Shown here: piece by piece, positions 33,620-44,721 of the stretch | Numbering within the stretch: position 1 is the first letter of the stretch | Layout: each line of letters opens with the position of its first letter | Assembly (NCBI GenBank): GCA_029532415.1 | Contig: JAQOTA010000060.1 | Span: 1,488,001 to 1,552,000, forward strand | Length of the DNA stretch: 64,000 nt | Direction: 5' to 3' | Source: Marasmius tenuissimus | Taxonomy: Eukaryota > Basidiomycota > Agaricomycetes > Agaricales > Marasmiaceae | Program-made: the position numbers and the translations under genes | The notes under the pieces: model-generated | Database searches by the model: none | Seen by the model: the letters and a program-made list of their open reading frames with translations, nothing else | Told to the model about the DNA's origin: nothing

Positions 33620-34641
33620 ATGGCAAATACGACAGTCAGAGACGCAAAATCTATTCACGGTCAAAATCCCCAGGTAGGCACACGTCTGGTTTTGCCAGAG
33701 TTTAGACTCATGGACTCAGTACCTCGTAGAAACAGTCATCCGGAATCGTATCTATGAAGCGAACTACTGGAAGGAACACTGTTTCGCCTTGACAGGTAAG
33801 CTCCCCGTTCTCTCTCCCTACCCGAAGCTCACTCGGAGCATATCGTAGCGGAAAGTCTCATCGACAAAGCTATCGAACTCAAATGCATTGGAGGTGTATA
33901 CGGGAATCAACGACCGACCGAATTTCTCTGCCTACTCCTCAAATTGCTACAGTTGCAACCTGAAAAAGAAATCTTGATTGAGTATCTCCAAGCAGACGAG
34001 TTCAAGTAAGCTTTGACCGTGATTGTCCGACTGGCTGCTCAAAAACAACTACAGATATCTTCGAGCTCTCGCCGCAATGTACATACGAATGACTTTTCGA
34101 CCAGCCGAGGTGTATGAATCGCTCGAGCCCCTTATGAAAGACTATCGCAAACTACGGTCGAGAAATATGGGTGCGTTCGGTGTCGTTATTGCTCTGACGG
34201 CTGATCTCATTTCTCCCAGCTGGTTATGCCCTCACATTTATCGACGAGTTTGTCGATGCTTTATTATCGGAAGAGCGGGTTTGCGACATAATCCTACCGC
34301 GATTAGCCAAACGCCAAATCCTAGAAGAAAACGGCGAATTGAGCCCGCGAAAAAGTCGGTTATTGGACGCGATGGAAGGCAAAAGTGACAATGAAAGTGA
34401 AGGCGAAAGGAGTGGTAGGAGCAGTAGGAGCAGAAGCGCGGACAGAAGTAGGAGCAGGAGTAGAAGCAGGAGTGGCAGTAGGGGAAGAAGTTTGGACAAG
34501 GGACATCATAGTGCAAGCCCCGCTGGGTCTGGATACGTTTCTCGCAGCCCCTCAAGGTCGCGTTCGCGCTCACGTTCTCTGTCGATGGCGTCCTATCGAT
34601 CTCGAAGTCGCAGTATATCTCCTGACCGTATGGAGACGTGA
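33620..34641 (+). CDS. PRP38: Pre-mRNA-splicing factor Prp38 with RS-rich tail
   Basis: Multi-exon gene of about 270 residues. The N-terminal part is a near-textbook Prp38 domain: VRDAKSIHGQNPQYLVETVI, IYEANYWKEHCFALTAESL, IELKCIGGVYGNQRPTEFLC in part, FKYLRALAAMYIRMTF, LEPLMKDYRKLR and FIDEFVDALLSEERV. The tail after LPRLAKRQILEENGEL is an Arg-Ser domain with long RS/SR runs, found in animal and many fungal Prp38 proteins but not in budding yeast. Prp38 is a component of the U4/U6.U5 tri-snRNP needed for activation of the spliceosome, in the nucleus. The start ATG at 33620 gives MANTTVRDAKSIHG. It is divergent from CTF4. Confidence 0.92.
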
Positions 34642-35394
34642 TGCAAGGTTATTCTTGAAGCTACTGTGTTCGCGTTGTATAGTTATGTGCGGAATGTGAG
34701 TTCCTGTTCGTTGTCTGAATGCTATCTGCCTTTGCCTAGGGAACCTGCCTGCCAATAAGCCGGACCACTGGGAATCTCTACTTGCCAGAATCCGGAAATT
34801 CCTGAATCTTATCACTACCGCCAGATGCCTTGACCAAACCGGGCTAAATTATCGTCAGAAGGTCAGGTTGTTGCCTGTTGCTGTCCCGGCCTCCTAGCGC
34901 CCAGGCTGGGCCAGGCCGCCAGATGAGTAAATATGATGACAGAATCAAACGGACAAACGGACAACCGCTTGCACACCTAGTTTTCTGGCACCGCCAGCCG
35001 ATCCAGTCGTATGTGTTTGCACCACCACCCAAGCCTACTAATATCATCAGCATCATGATCTCGAAGTTGTGTGGTCGACTGTGGGTGTATGAGCGTCTCA
35101 GTCTGTTCGCATGCACTCGAGCGGGATCCTGGGATGCATCAACCTACAAGTATGAATTCGATGGTGAGCCTGTTCTCATATCATTCAAAGCAAGATATCA
35201 CCCGTGGGGCTTCTTTGGATCTGTTGTTGATGGATCACATCCCAGGCTGTCAAACACAGCACAGAAAGGAATACACCAAAGAGGGGATACTTCTCGGTGG
35301 CGTAGCATCTGATCCTGATCTTATTCGTCCCCCTCATAAGGTTTCGATTCGTCCTTTTATTCTTTCATTCCCCCCCTATTCTTTTATTCGACCC
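34642..35394. other. Interval between PRP38 and the four-helix membrane protein gene
   Basis: About 750 bp. Short open frames on both strands (for example 34878-35312) show no domain or family resemblance. The last 60 bp are pyrimidine-rich (CCTTTTATTCTTTCATTCCC) and probably form the leader of the next gene. Confidence 0.45.
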
Positions 35395-35916
35395 ATGCAG
35401 AGCTTACCGCCCTCCCTTCCTCTGCTCATCTATATTTCACTAGCAACTGCCCTGCTTACTGCAGCTGCGGCCCTGGTGGGTCTTACAACGGGACTACTAC
35501 TACCCCAGTTCTGGACTATTCCAGCAGCTTTCGCACTTACCCTCCCGTACCATCTCGTAGTTCTCTTTCTCGCCCGCGTTGAGCCCTACGGCTCAACACG
35601 CATCTTCTCGCGGAGTAACACAGTGTTAGGATTCGCCGCCTCCATGTTCTGGACCGGTGCCTTCGTGACTGCCATCGTAACGACCGTCCTCATGCTGATC
35701 CGACACGAGAGAGGGCACGACGTAAACCTTGCGGGGGCATTGGGTGTATTATCCTTGATAGAGGGCGGCGCCGTGTGGAGCGTGGCCGTGATAAGCTACA
35801 AGGAGAGGCGAAGACTATCATACGCCGCGAAATGGCGACCCATACCGATGGCAAGCACTGGGCAGGCTTGGAGGTACGCGGCTCTGAACAAAAATTTCGA
35901 CGCGTTATCCGACTGA
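35395..35916 (+). CDS. Unrecognised small four-helix membrane protein
   Basis: Single exon of 173 codons from the ATG at 35395. Four hydrophobic segments are visible at about residues 9-35, 40-60, 78-100 and 112-132, the pattern of many small fungal MARVEL-like or unknown four-span proteins. The C-terminal 40 residues are basic and soluble (YKERRRLSYAAKWRPIP). I do not recognise the family and cannot give a function. A pyrimidine-rich leader and the clean uninterrupted frame support it as a real gene. Confidence 0.6.
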   Translation: MQSLPPSLPLLIYISLATALLTAAAALVGLTTGLLLPQFWTIPAAFALTLPYHLVVLFLARVEPYGSTRIFSRSNTVLGFAASMFWTGAFVTAIVTTVLMLIRHERGHDVNLAGALGVLSLIEGGAVWSVAVISYKERRRLSYAAKWRPIPMASTGQAWRYAALNKNFDALSD

Positions 35917-36241
35917 CGATCCAATACGAAGTTTCAATAAGACACCAGAACCGACTTTTCCCTGTCGAATCCATTCGCGTTCATGATATCTTCTGTCCCA
36001 GGTAGACCAAAATACCGTTCATGATGACCATGAGCGCACGATCATCACGTCCTGACGAAAGAACAATATATGTATTGATACGTTTTACAGACCTGTACTG
36101 TAGCCTAAGCATTGTCCGCTGTCACTGATATTCAATCTGCCATCCACAAACACAGTCTACTCGAGATTAAAGTACACCTAAGGGCAGGGATAGAGTACAG
36201 ATACACTAGGAGGTTACATACGCAAAAGTGGGAACGACCGC
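35917..36241. other. Intergenic region with 3' ends
   Basis: About 325 bp between the tail of the membrane protein gene and the outermost possible end of the YSH1 reading frame (36242). No gene is seen. The segment 36242-36363 is open in the frame expected for the YSH1 C-terminus (see the YSH1 entry). Confidence 0.45.
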
Positions 36242-36363
36242 TCACTCGTCTTGAGTGCTTGTCCCAGCCTGACCTTCAGAATCCTTCCCTGCTTCGTTAG
36301 CATCCTCGATTCCACTTAGCGCTTTTGCCGTAGGAATGACCACCGCCTTGACCGGCTCTTTTT

Positions 36364-39230
36364 CTAAATTCGTGTCTTCATGAGACGCCGGTGCAACGAT
36401 GCTAAACGACTGGGCCAGGAGCTGACGGTTGTAACAGCCAGGTTGACTACGGTCTCGAGTCGCTTTTTCAGGCTTTCGTTGGTACTAGAGACAGTCTGAC
36501 AGCCAATTATCGTTCTAAGCAAAAAAAGGCCAAGGCGTATGATCAAATGCGACGTACGAGGTTGTTCAGATTGACAGAAGCAGTACCCTCTGGCAATGTG
36601 ACTACGAAGGCTGGATACCGTTCCTCTTCTCCCTGTTCCGATTCTTCCTCATTCATAGCTTCCGGTTCGTGGTACTCGAGAGACTCGAATCCAAAATGAG
36701 CTTCTAGAAACATGCCTATTTTCGGGACAAGGGACGTCTCATTCTCATTGTCGGCATGGGGATGCTTGTGTGCATGTGAATGCGAGTGTGGGCTATTCGT
36801 CACTGCATATAAATTAGAAGGTGAGTAGGATGAATACCGACGTCGTCTCGGCCGTTAGAGCGAAGGAACTTACATTTCACCGAGGCAGGGCTCTTATCTA
36901 TACCAGTGATCAGAGCGAGGGTCGAATCAGCAATCATGTCCACGCTTGAGCTGGACTCCCATTCCAGCGTCAATTCGTGCTCGCCGGTGAGCTTGATATC
37001 AAGAGCACCCATGACCTTGAGGAAAGGTCAATCAGTCCGACGGATGCATTAACGAATAGCAACAGAAACTCACCCTTATGGTCGGTGCCCCGTCCTTGTC
37101 GACACCCTCTTCGACGTGACCATACATACCTTCCAGATGCCATCGTACAAGTTCCCAACCAACACCAAGAGTGATCCTTTGCTTTTGACTGACCGAGCAA
37201 GTCGATAGTCCGGCGAAGTCTTTAAGGTCTCTGGGATCGAGTAAAGTGTATGAGTAGTCTTTGGCAACCAATAATCCAGATAAGATATCTTTAGGTTGAG
37301 GGGGTTGGTCGGCCAAGGTGCCAATCGCCTGTATGATTAAGTCAGGAACCCATCCAAATTTCATTTAGAATGTCAATTAGGAAGCACTTGCCTTCGCGAC
37401 CCGTTCGCCACGGAAAGAAAGATGCAAGGTTTCTAAATTCCTTGGTGTGTGTATCTTCACATCCTCTTCACGTTCTTTGTAGCGCGACGTCATCGCAGCT
37501 CTCAGTCTCCCCATAGCGGTCTGTTCTCCATGGACGAGGACCTAAAGAACCTGTCAGTCTCCACCGTGTAGGGGAAAGAGCAACAACTTACAATGTGCTG
37601 AGCCTTGACGAGCTCGATAAACTCCGAGTTTTGAGAGTAGTCTACATGAGCACTGAACGAGATGTAGTCCACGGATATCTTCCTTGGTATCGTCCCTCCT
37701 TTCACAGATTCGAATTCATCCGGTTCGGTCATAATGTCCTGTGTGCCAGAGAGTTCCAACATGAGCATCACTCAGCGAAATGGACAAAGAAGTGCGGAGA
37801 GAATGGACGGAACTCCTTGCTCAAGGGCAACGGTATTCGCACGTAAAACGATTCCATTGTTTTCGAAGAGTGGTATGTACAGCAGGTGTAGGTAGCAATA
37901 CTCAAATTCACTCACCCTCGCCATAGTTCCCTCCACCGAATACCCAGTTATGATGAGACCGTTCCGTGAGTCAGGCGCCCAAAGCTCAAACAGTTCGCGA
38001 CTGGGTCCCGACTGCATGAAACCTGGACTAGCAAGCACGACACACGGAGGCCCCTCTGCTATCTTCTTTTCCCATCCCCTCATTTGTGAAGGATTTGAGA
38101 TATGCCTAAAGCAACAATGAATATCATCCGAGATGCGATGTGCGAGACTCACTTGAAAACGAAGGGGTTGTCTCGTTTTGAAAACCTCGTCCGGACGTTC
38201 GAGTTCATAGTGTGGATATAAGTCTGATATACTGCCATAGACTTCCGAGCAAGACTTGAGGCATAATAGATGGGTACGTTGTGTAGGTCCGGATGCTTCT
38301 TCCAATACTCGTCTAAAATCAGCAGTAATTCTTGGGCACGTCCGAGAGCAAATTGCGGGAGAAGAACGTGGCCTCCTCTGCGAATGATTGAATGTACCAA
38401 TGTCGTGAAACGGAGCTCCTTCTCTGGCCGGCTTTCTAAACTCTGGACCCCGTAGGTACTCTCCACAATAAGAACGTCGGGGCGAACTGGCGGCACTTCA
38501 GCTTTGACAAGATGTCGGTCTTCCTCCCTTGAGTAATCGCCCGTGTACAATATTCGAAGACCGTAGATGTCTATCAAGAACATGCAGGCACCAAGAACGT
38601 GGCCGGCATGATAGGGCGTGAATGTGACACCGGGGCTGAGGGTAATGAGTTGGTGAGCCGAGATAGGGGTTATCAATGAGAGAGACATCGACATGTCTAG
38701 AGGAGAAAAAAGCGCGTCTGACGACGATGCGCTGGAAGAACTCGTTAGGAAGCAACACGCGCCATAAATGCCAGTCCTCGCACCTCATACGCACGAAATC
38801 CTGCATCATGAATTTGTGTAGAGCTTTTGTGGGGTGAGTCATATACACCTTTCCTTTTCCATCCCTAAAGTTGGTCTATTGACAGAGAAAAAGCGATCAG
38901 AGAAATGAAAATTGGACAAGGTAGGTTTCCACTGACCTTTTCAGTTATGTACGTGAGGGCAGCTGCATGGTCCAAGTGAAAACTAGTAGGCCAGTGAGAT
39001 TGGGCGCGACCGTTAGAAATGTGTTCCACTCACTGAGTGACCAGGATAGCGTCGACTGTACTCCAGTCGAGGTCATCTATGAACGGTAGAGAAGCCATGC
39101 CGCTGTATGCGGGATGAACACCAGTGTCGCAAACGATAGTTTTTCCTCGATACTGGAGCACACAACATGATCTTCCCACTTCTTGGCCAGCACCCAGAAG
39201 TGTGATGCTCAATGTTGGTGTGTCCGACAT
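36364..39230 (-). CDS. YSH1: Ysh1/CPSF73 mRNA 3'-end endonuclease
   Basis: Many-exon gene of roughly 800 residues starting [20 protein letters not shown]. Metallo-beta-lactamase motifs are present: the zinc motif HFHLDH (its first His codon is split by an intron), [13 protein letters not shown], and [14 protein letters not shown]. The beta-CASP part has [41 protein letters not shown] and [13 protein letters not shown], then [13 protein letters not shown]. Ysh1 cuts pre-mRNA at the poly(A) site in the cleavage and polyadenylation factor. The C-terminal domain has a His-rich insert ([15 protein letters not shown]). As sequenced, the frame ends at 36364 with an unusual tail ([18 protein letters not shown]). 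A family-like tail ([10 protein letters not shown]...) is open in the next frame to 36242, suggesting a one-base deletion near 36417-36421. It is head to head with a small gene, 70 bp apart. Confidence 0.9.
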
Positions 39231-39300
39231 GGTGGTCGAGTAAGAGTGCAGGCGAATTATGTAATCCATCAACTCTCTTCCCTCAACAGTAACTCTCTGC

Positions 39301-39607
39301 ATGGCCAAGGCCACCAAACGAACGAAATCGCAGGGACTCAAACCGGGGCACAAGGCTACCATTCAGCGAGCTGCAAAGAAGAAATCAAAACAGCCTGATG
39401 CTAGAAGCCTTGGGTTCAAAAATGCCGCTCTCAAGGATTCTATAGACAGCCAAGCGCACCTTCTATACGCTCAAGTGAGTTCGGTCCCTCTGCATGCCAA
39501 CTATTGGTTCTTACAACAATGAAAAGACGACCAAACCCGTCGACATCTCTGAGGTAGACTCAGCGACAACAGACAGAGATCTTGCTGCAATCATTGGGAA
39601 CTTGTGA
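39301..39607 (+). CDS. Small basic protein of unknown function
   Basis: Two exons (39301-39474 and 39527-39607) give 84 residues. The first half is very basic (MAKATKRTKSQGLKPGHKAT, then RAAKKKSKQPDAR); the second half is acidic and ends DLAAIIGNL. Small proteins of this composition are often nucleolar or ribosome-associated, but I do not recognise this one, and no domain is visible. Its start codon is 70 bp from that of YSH1 on the other strand, so the genes share a promoter. In-frame splicing with a good GTGAGT donor supports it as real. Confidence 0.65.
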
Positions 39608-39973
39608 TACGCGAAAATGTGTCTCTGAGATCGCTGCCCGAAGCAAACCTCAAGCGAATGTAGTCAGGTCTGGGATCATCGGTTCGTTCCATCGCAGACA
39701 AGTACAAAATCATAACACTATATTGACATCTACATTTCTTTATTCATCATACAATGTAGTCCTACGAAAAACAACCGTGACGAAAGGAAGGAATGTAAAT
39801 GTGGAGATACGATGTCCATCCTTGAACGTAAAAAGACATAAAGGGTTGAAAAAGCAGGTGCAAGCAGAACGATAGCAAAGAGGCGGGGCGGGATGGGGTG
39901 TCGCTAGGGAATGAGAGGGGGATAGAATGAGGAGTAAATGATATACTACCAACGTGCATCTCATCTCGTTCGT
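39608..39973. other. Convergent 3' region
   Basis: 366 bp between two convergent stop codons, AT-rich near 39710-39760 and holding likely polyadenylation sites for both genes. The short frames here do not look coding. Confidence 0.45.
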
Positions 39974-42900
39974 TCAGCTCATGTCCTCCCATGCAGGGCG
40001 GGGTGCGTTTATCGAGAGTTTGCCTAAATGTTTCCTCTGCCGTAGGTTCTTGACCTCTGTATTGATAAGGTCGCGTAAGCGTTCCAGGTCAAGACTTCGC
40101 TCTGCACGAGAGCCCATGAGAATGTTGCGCCAAATGCCTCCAGCAGCGACAGAGTTGTCGATAGCCAACTGCATTGGTCGGTGTAGACGAACCATCTTCT
40201 GCATGAGGTGGTCGGGGCTCGGGTAGATGGCGTTTGGCCAGGCGATACGGATGGCAAACCACCAACCAAGCGGCTGCAAAGCAAGTCAGTCCATGATGTC
40301 GTTGGAGTTTGCACTTTAGGATCACTCACCCTACCATCCGGTAGTGTACGTTCAGGATACGAATCGTACGTCGTCAGGGAACCATCGGGAAGCGAAAACC
40401 TGCACCAGAATCAGTATCCCGTCCAGGCAGTTGACCGCGAGCAGTCTCACCTGTGCACCACCCAATGATTCTCGTCGGATCGATGCTTTGCTAGGACGAC
40501 GAGTAGCCGTGGCATACCCTGCAACCCGAAGGGCCCCCACAAGTCTCTTAGCATACCACAAGCATCACCATGTCTCCCGTTGAAAACAGCATTGCTGATA
40601 GCATCCGCCATATTCGGAGGGACAAAAAGCCTGTCTACCACCCCATTTGGGGTATCCGTCATCCGCGACCTTACGTAGCGTTTGTACGTTTGCGTAGACC
40701 AAATGCTCATTGCAACCTCGTTGACTTGGTGGCCCCTAGTGGTACTATTGAGGGCCTCCTCGAGCTCGCTCAATGGCCATATGATAGCCCAACTGAGAAG
40801 ACGCTGATGGATCTTCTGCCAGGGTGGGAGATTCGCCTGAGGATCTTGATACTCGTACGGTTGATTATGCACAGATACAGCGCTCTGGGCGCCCTCCTCG
40901 GTAGGCGGAAGAGGTGGAAGCGAAGGAGATTTCGCCCTGTGGTCTTCATATTCAACCTCAGATCCAGGTATCGTTGGTGCGACCGCTGGAGCCGTCTCCC
41001 GCTCGAAGTCTTCATCATCGGCATCAGACCGCCTAAGGTCCCAAGTCGTCTCTTGTGCACCATCCTGTGAAGGGCGCTGTCGCAATTTGTATAACTCTTC
41101 CTCCAAGAACTGCTGACCGGGCGAGTCATCTCGTTCGTTGTCCATCTGATACTCAGCCGGGTCCACAAACCGTCGAACTGTGGGCTCAGGTTCATCCTCA
41201 CCCTCGAAGTCACCTTCTTCTTCGGGGATATGGTCATCTTCCGTGATGATGTCCGTGCCAGGTTGGTACACAGAGGCGGCCATAGTTCCGGTCGCATGAG
41301 TTCGGATGTTCACCGTTTCGGTGACAGGGGTGTGGGTCTGAGTATATTCCTCGTCCTCGAGATACCGATCTCCTTCTGGGAATTGAGTCTGTATGGGTCT
41401 AAGGTTCTCAATCTTGGGCCCCAGACTCTCGATGCGCTGTTGCATGAGGAGGATCTCCCGTTTCAGGTCGGCGGCCCACTTGGGAGGTTCCTGTATGGCC
41501 AGTAAATCGACGAATCAAGTGAAAGGAGAATTCGATACTAACATCGGAGTGCTCTTCTTCAATCTGAAGGACGGGTGGGTCATGATCATGATGGGTCCTC
41601 TGGTACTGTTTGATGGACTGTGACTGGATCAGCGAGCCTCTTCGCGATTGTACTAAAAAATGCTCAGTACCTCGTTATCATAAGCCATTCTGAGCTTCTT
41701 CATTCGCTGCTTCACGGCCTTTAGAACAACCTTCTTGACAAGTTCATGAGTTGTCGGAGCCTTGAGCTGATGGAGAAGAACACAAAGTTCATTGTCGTGG
41801 AAGTTACTTTGCGTAAGCTCAGCATCGATAGCCGAAGGAGAGTAGAACGATGTCCTTGGGGTCCTGGTAGCGGATGCGAGCGCCCTCTCTACTATACGGG
41901 CCTCCTCCTGGTTCAGCTCCTCCAAGTCCGGGGAACGTATTCTGGCCGGAGTAGGGGTCAAAGTTCCATCACCCCTCCTAGATCCAGTTGTTCTCTGCGT
42001 AGTTGCAACAGACGGCGCCTTGGATGGCGACTTTCCACTCGGTCGAGCGTCCGTCTTGGTTCGCTGTGTAGCAGCAGAGGGAGCGGCAGATGGCGCTTTG
42101 GAGGGCGATTTCGACGGCGCTTTGGAGGCGCTTTGGAGGAGGCTACTTTAGAGGGAGACTTGGGAGGTGCAGCTGAGGAAGCTTTTTCGGACTCCTCAGG
42201 AATCACGAGAGCACGTCCACGAATAGCAGCGTGGAGGAGATCCTCGTTTGTAGGGGCATGTCGGTAGGGCGAGAAAGGTCGGCTCTGGTGGGAACCCCCT
42301 ACCGACATGGGTATTTGCCGAGTAGCACTGCGAGGAGAGAATTCCGCGCCATTGGGTGGGGACACGGCAGAACGTTCTTTCCTCGGGGCTTTCGTCCGGA
42401 CCTGGGACAGTGAATCCGACGGAGAAACAGATGGTGCTTTGGAACGAGCTGCCCTCGAGCGAGTGGGAGACGCAGGGCTCTCGTATGTAACCCAGTCATC
42501 ATCTCCAGCCCGGCTCTCCCCAACCCTGCTCTCCCCCATCCTACTTTCCCCAATTCTACTTTCAGGGAGTGGGGGGTATGGTCTGACCGTCGCTGTTTCC
42601 TTAGTTTTTCCAGAAGTACGAGAAAGTGGAGAAAGAGGTCGTTCAGTCGGGGTTTTGGTCTAAAAGATAGAGATGAGAGCGGATATTACGATGAAGCTGG
42701 CCAGACTCACGCGCGGAGGGGATTGTTCTCTTTGCGAACCCTTATGCGACGTCTTAGAGGAGGGACGGGTCTTAGTAGATGGGCTTTCTACTCCTATTAC
42801 TATTGACGTTGCCCGTGGAGAGGCCACCGATTCGGGCAGAGGAACCTTTGCGTACCCGGGAGTGAGTCCAGTCCCGGAGCGGGCGTCTTGTGCCCAAGGT

Positions 42901-43647
42901 TCCCCTGTCCTCGTTGTGTCATCGCCCCATTGGTGATTCTGCGTAGATCGTGAGTGCGGCACAGTATATACATCAGTGGACTTACACTCCGTGCGGGATA
43001 TGCGTATATATTCTGATTTTGAGCGGGAAAGTCGTCCGTAGGCAGGGCACCGAAGTTTCCAAAGGATGGTCCAGAGTCGAACGATTCATAATGAGGACCT
43101 GGGGGATCGTGCGGGCCTGGTTCTGGCTGTCCAACTGTCAGTACATTGAGTTATTCAAATCAAAAGGAATACTCGTACCACGGGTAGAGCTGTGCCTCCG
43201 TCTGACCTTTGCTGTTCCAACGAATCCGCGTCGCCATCGTCTTCTACCTCCTCAACTTTGGGTGCTGCACCGTTGGTATAGCTGACTGGAGACTTGGCCA
43301 GGTCGCGGAGCTGGCTAGCTTGACTTCGAGGTGTGTAAACGCCACTGCGCGTGCCACCCTTGAACTCGTCAGGATCGACGATTGTGGCTGGACGTGAATT
43401 GTCCATGTCTTCATGCGAGACGCTGGACATTCCCTCCAAGTACTTCAGAACTGGGTAGTCGATTCATACGTCAGAGCTTGTGGCGTGTTTGGAAATGTTG
43501 CAGTGGGAAGTACCTTTCTCATTTGGCGCTGCAAAGGCAAATAAGTGAGCGAACGGAGCAACTTAAGTATTGTTATTGCTACGCACCAGGAGTAGACGAA
43601 CGAATAAGAAGAGGCTTCAAGACTTCCCCGGAGCCTAGCGCTGACAT
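39974..43647 (-). CDS. Large conserved unknown protein with Ulp1-like C-terminal block
   Basis: Many-exon gene from the ATG at 43647 (MSALGSGEVLKPLLIRSSTP) to TGA at 39976-39974, over 1,000 residues. The first half is disordered, Ser/Pro/Lys-rich, with a fourfold GESR repeat and an SKAPS repeat. A helical segment follows (LEELNQEEARIVERALASAT; VVLKAVKQRMKKL), then an acidic stretch. The last about 300 residues form a dense block: LPPWQKIHQRLLSWAIIWPL, RGHQVNEVAMSIW, RLFVPPNMADAI, HWVVHRFSLPDG, TYDSYPERTL, ending NILMGSRAERSLDLERLRDL. I know this block as common in Agaricomycetes but without a function. HW and DS recall the His and Asp of Ulp1/C48 proteases (inference). As sequenced, a one-base gap near 42120-42130 breaks the frame inside the SKAPS repeat. 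Confidence 0.7.
42510..42563 (-). repeat. 15-bp tandem repeat coding G-E-S-R units
   Basis: About 3.7 copies of a 15-bp unit encode ESRIG, ESRMG, ESRVG and ESRAG in the disordered half of the conserved unknown protein. The copies differ at third positions and in the variable residue. Confidence 0.75.
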
Positions 43648-44721
43648 GATAGTGGGAGAGTTTGGTGAGCCAAATGACGGAGATTGGAATGGAGCAAGTC
43701 CAGGATCTTGAAAAGGTCGAAGTGTTTAAAATTGGGGATTAAAACGTGAGTTCTTCGAGGATTGGGATCAGTGACCGGTGTAACGAAAGCAAATTTGAGC
43801 GGTAGAGAAGAGAAAAATGAATCGAGGAGGTTGGGAGGATATCGCAGATGGAGAAGAAATTATCCAGTGCTGGCCTCGAGGCGTACTTCAACCCTGTACA
43901 AACACGGGTAAACATTACGATCGCGTACCCCATTCAGCTTACCACCATGATACACTGGTCGTCCACCTCATTGTCCAGCACAATAAATCGCGGTGATGTG
44001 TCATTCAAAGTCGATTTCAGGGCCATACAAGATCCTCTGCATTCGCTACATCGTCTAGTGGCCGGCAAAAACAAGAGCAGAGTGACGGACAGCCAACATT
44101 CCGACTAATGTTCACCCGTGAACTCGACGTCGGACGAATATACCAGAAAACAGCACACCTAGGTCTCTCAATCTGTTTCGAGCATTGTCGCTGCCAGCAA
44201 CGCGTCGCAACTCGAATATGATCATCCGATCGCGTCTACTGTACCTTTTACTTCCGATCGGCAATAAGGCACAGCAGTACTACTAAGCAGTAGAAGCAAG
44301 AGGTTGGGAACTACTCACACTCGACTTATTGATTTTGTGACAATTCTTCACCAAAGGTGCTCTTGGTCAAGCTCATTTCGGCTCAGCGGAAGGTTTCTCA
44401 TGCGCTCTGTGAGCTTTTTCGGCTGGAATTATATTCAGTGAGTGTATTTTAGCTGCTTGAAACGCATGCTACGTCCTAATCGCCTTAGATCAGAGTTCAG
44501 TCAGAGGTGATCCTCTCAGCGTCGCATGCAACTTTCTCTCTACATCATGTGTTTGCATCGTCACAAGCTCTTTAACGCCATACATCATTGTTGGACTGTT
44601 CATCGAAGTTGATGTTCTCGTTAATTCCGTGAGTTGGAAAAAACAATTTCACACCGTTACAAGTATATTTAGGCAGCTATTTCTTCAGTACTTTGTGTCG
44701 GTTCTCTCCCTTTTGGCCGTC
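43648..44721. other. 1.1-kb interval upstream of the mannanase gene
   Basis: No supported gene; only short frames on both strands, without domains. It must hold the promoters of both divergent neighbours (the conserved unknown and the GH76 gene). No convincing TATA box is seen close to 44722. Confidence 0.45.

Noticed and set aside
37760..37925. Extra exon in YSH1 between the beta-CASP motif EGTMAR and DIMTEPDEF
   Set aside because: The stretch starts with GTGAGT and ends with CACAG on the minus strand, and removing it restores the family sequence, so it is an intron.
44040..44110. Possible tRNA gene (a CGTCTAGTGGCC string looks like an A box)
   Set aside because: No matching B box (GGTTCRANNCC) or acceptor-stem pairing follows at the right distance.
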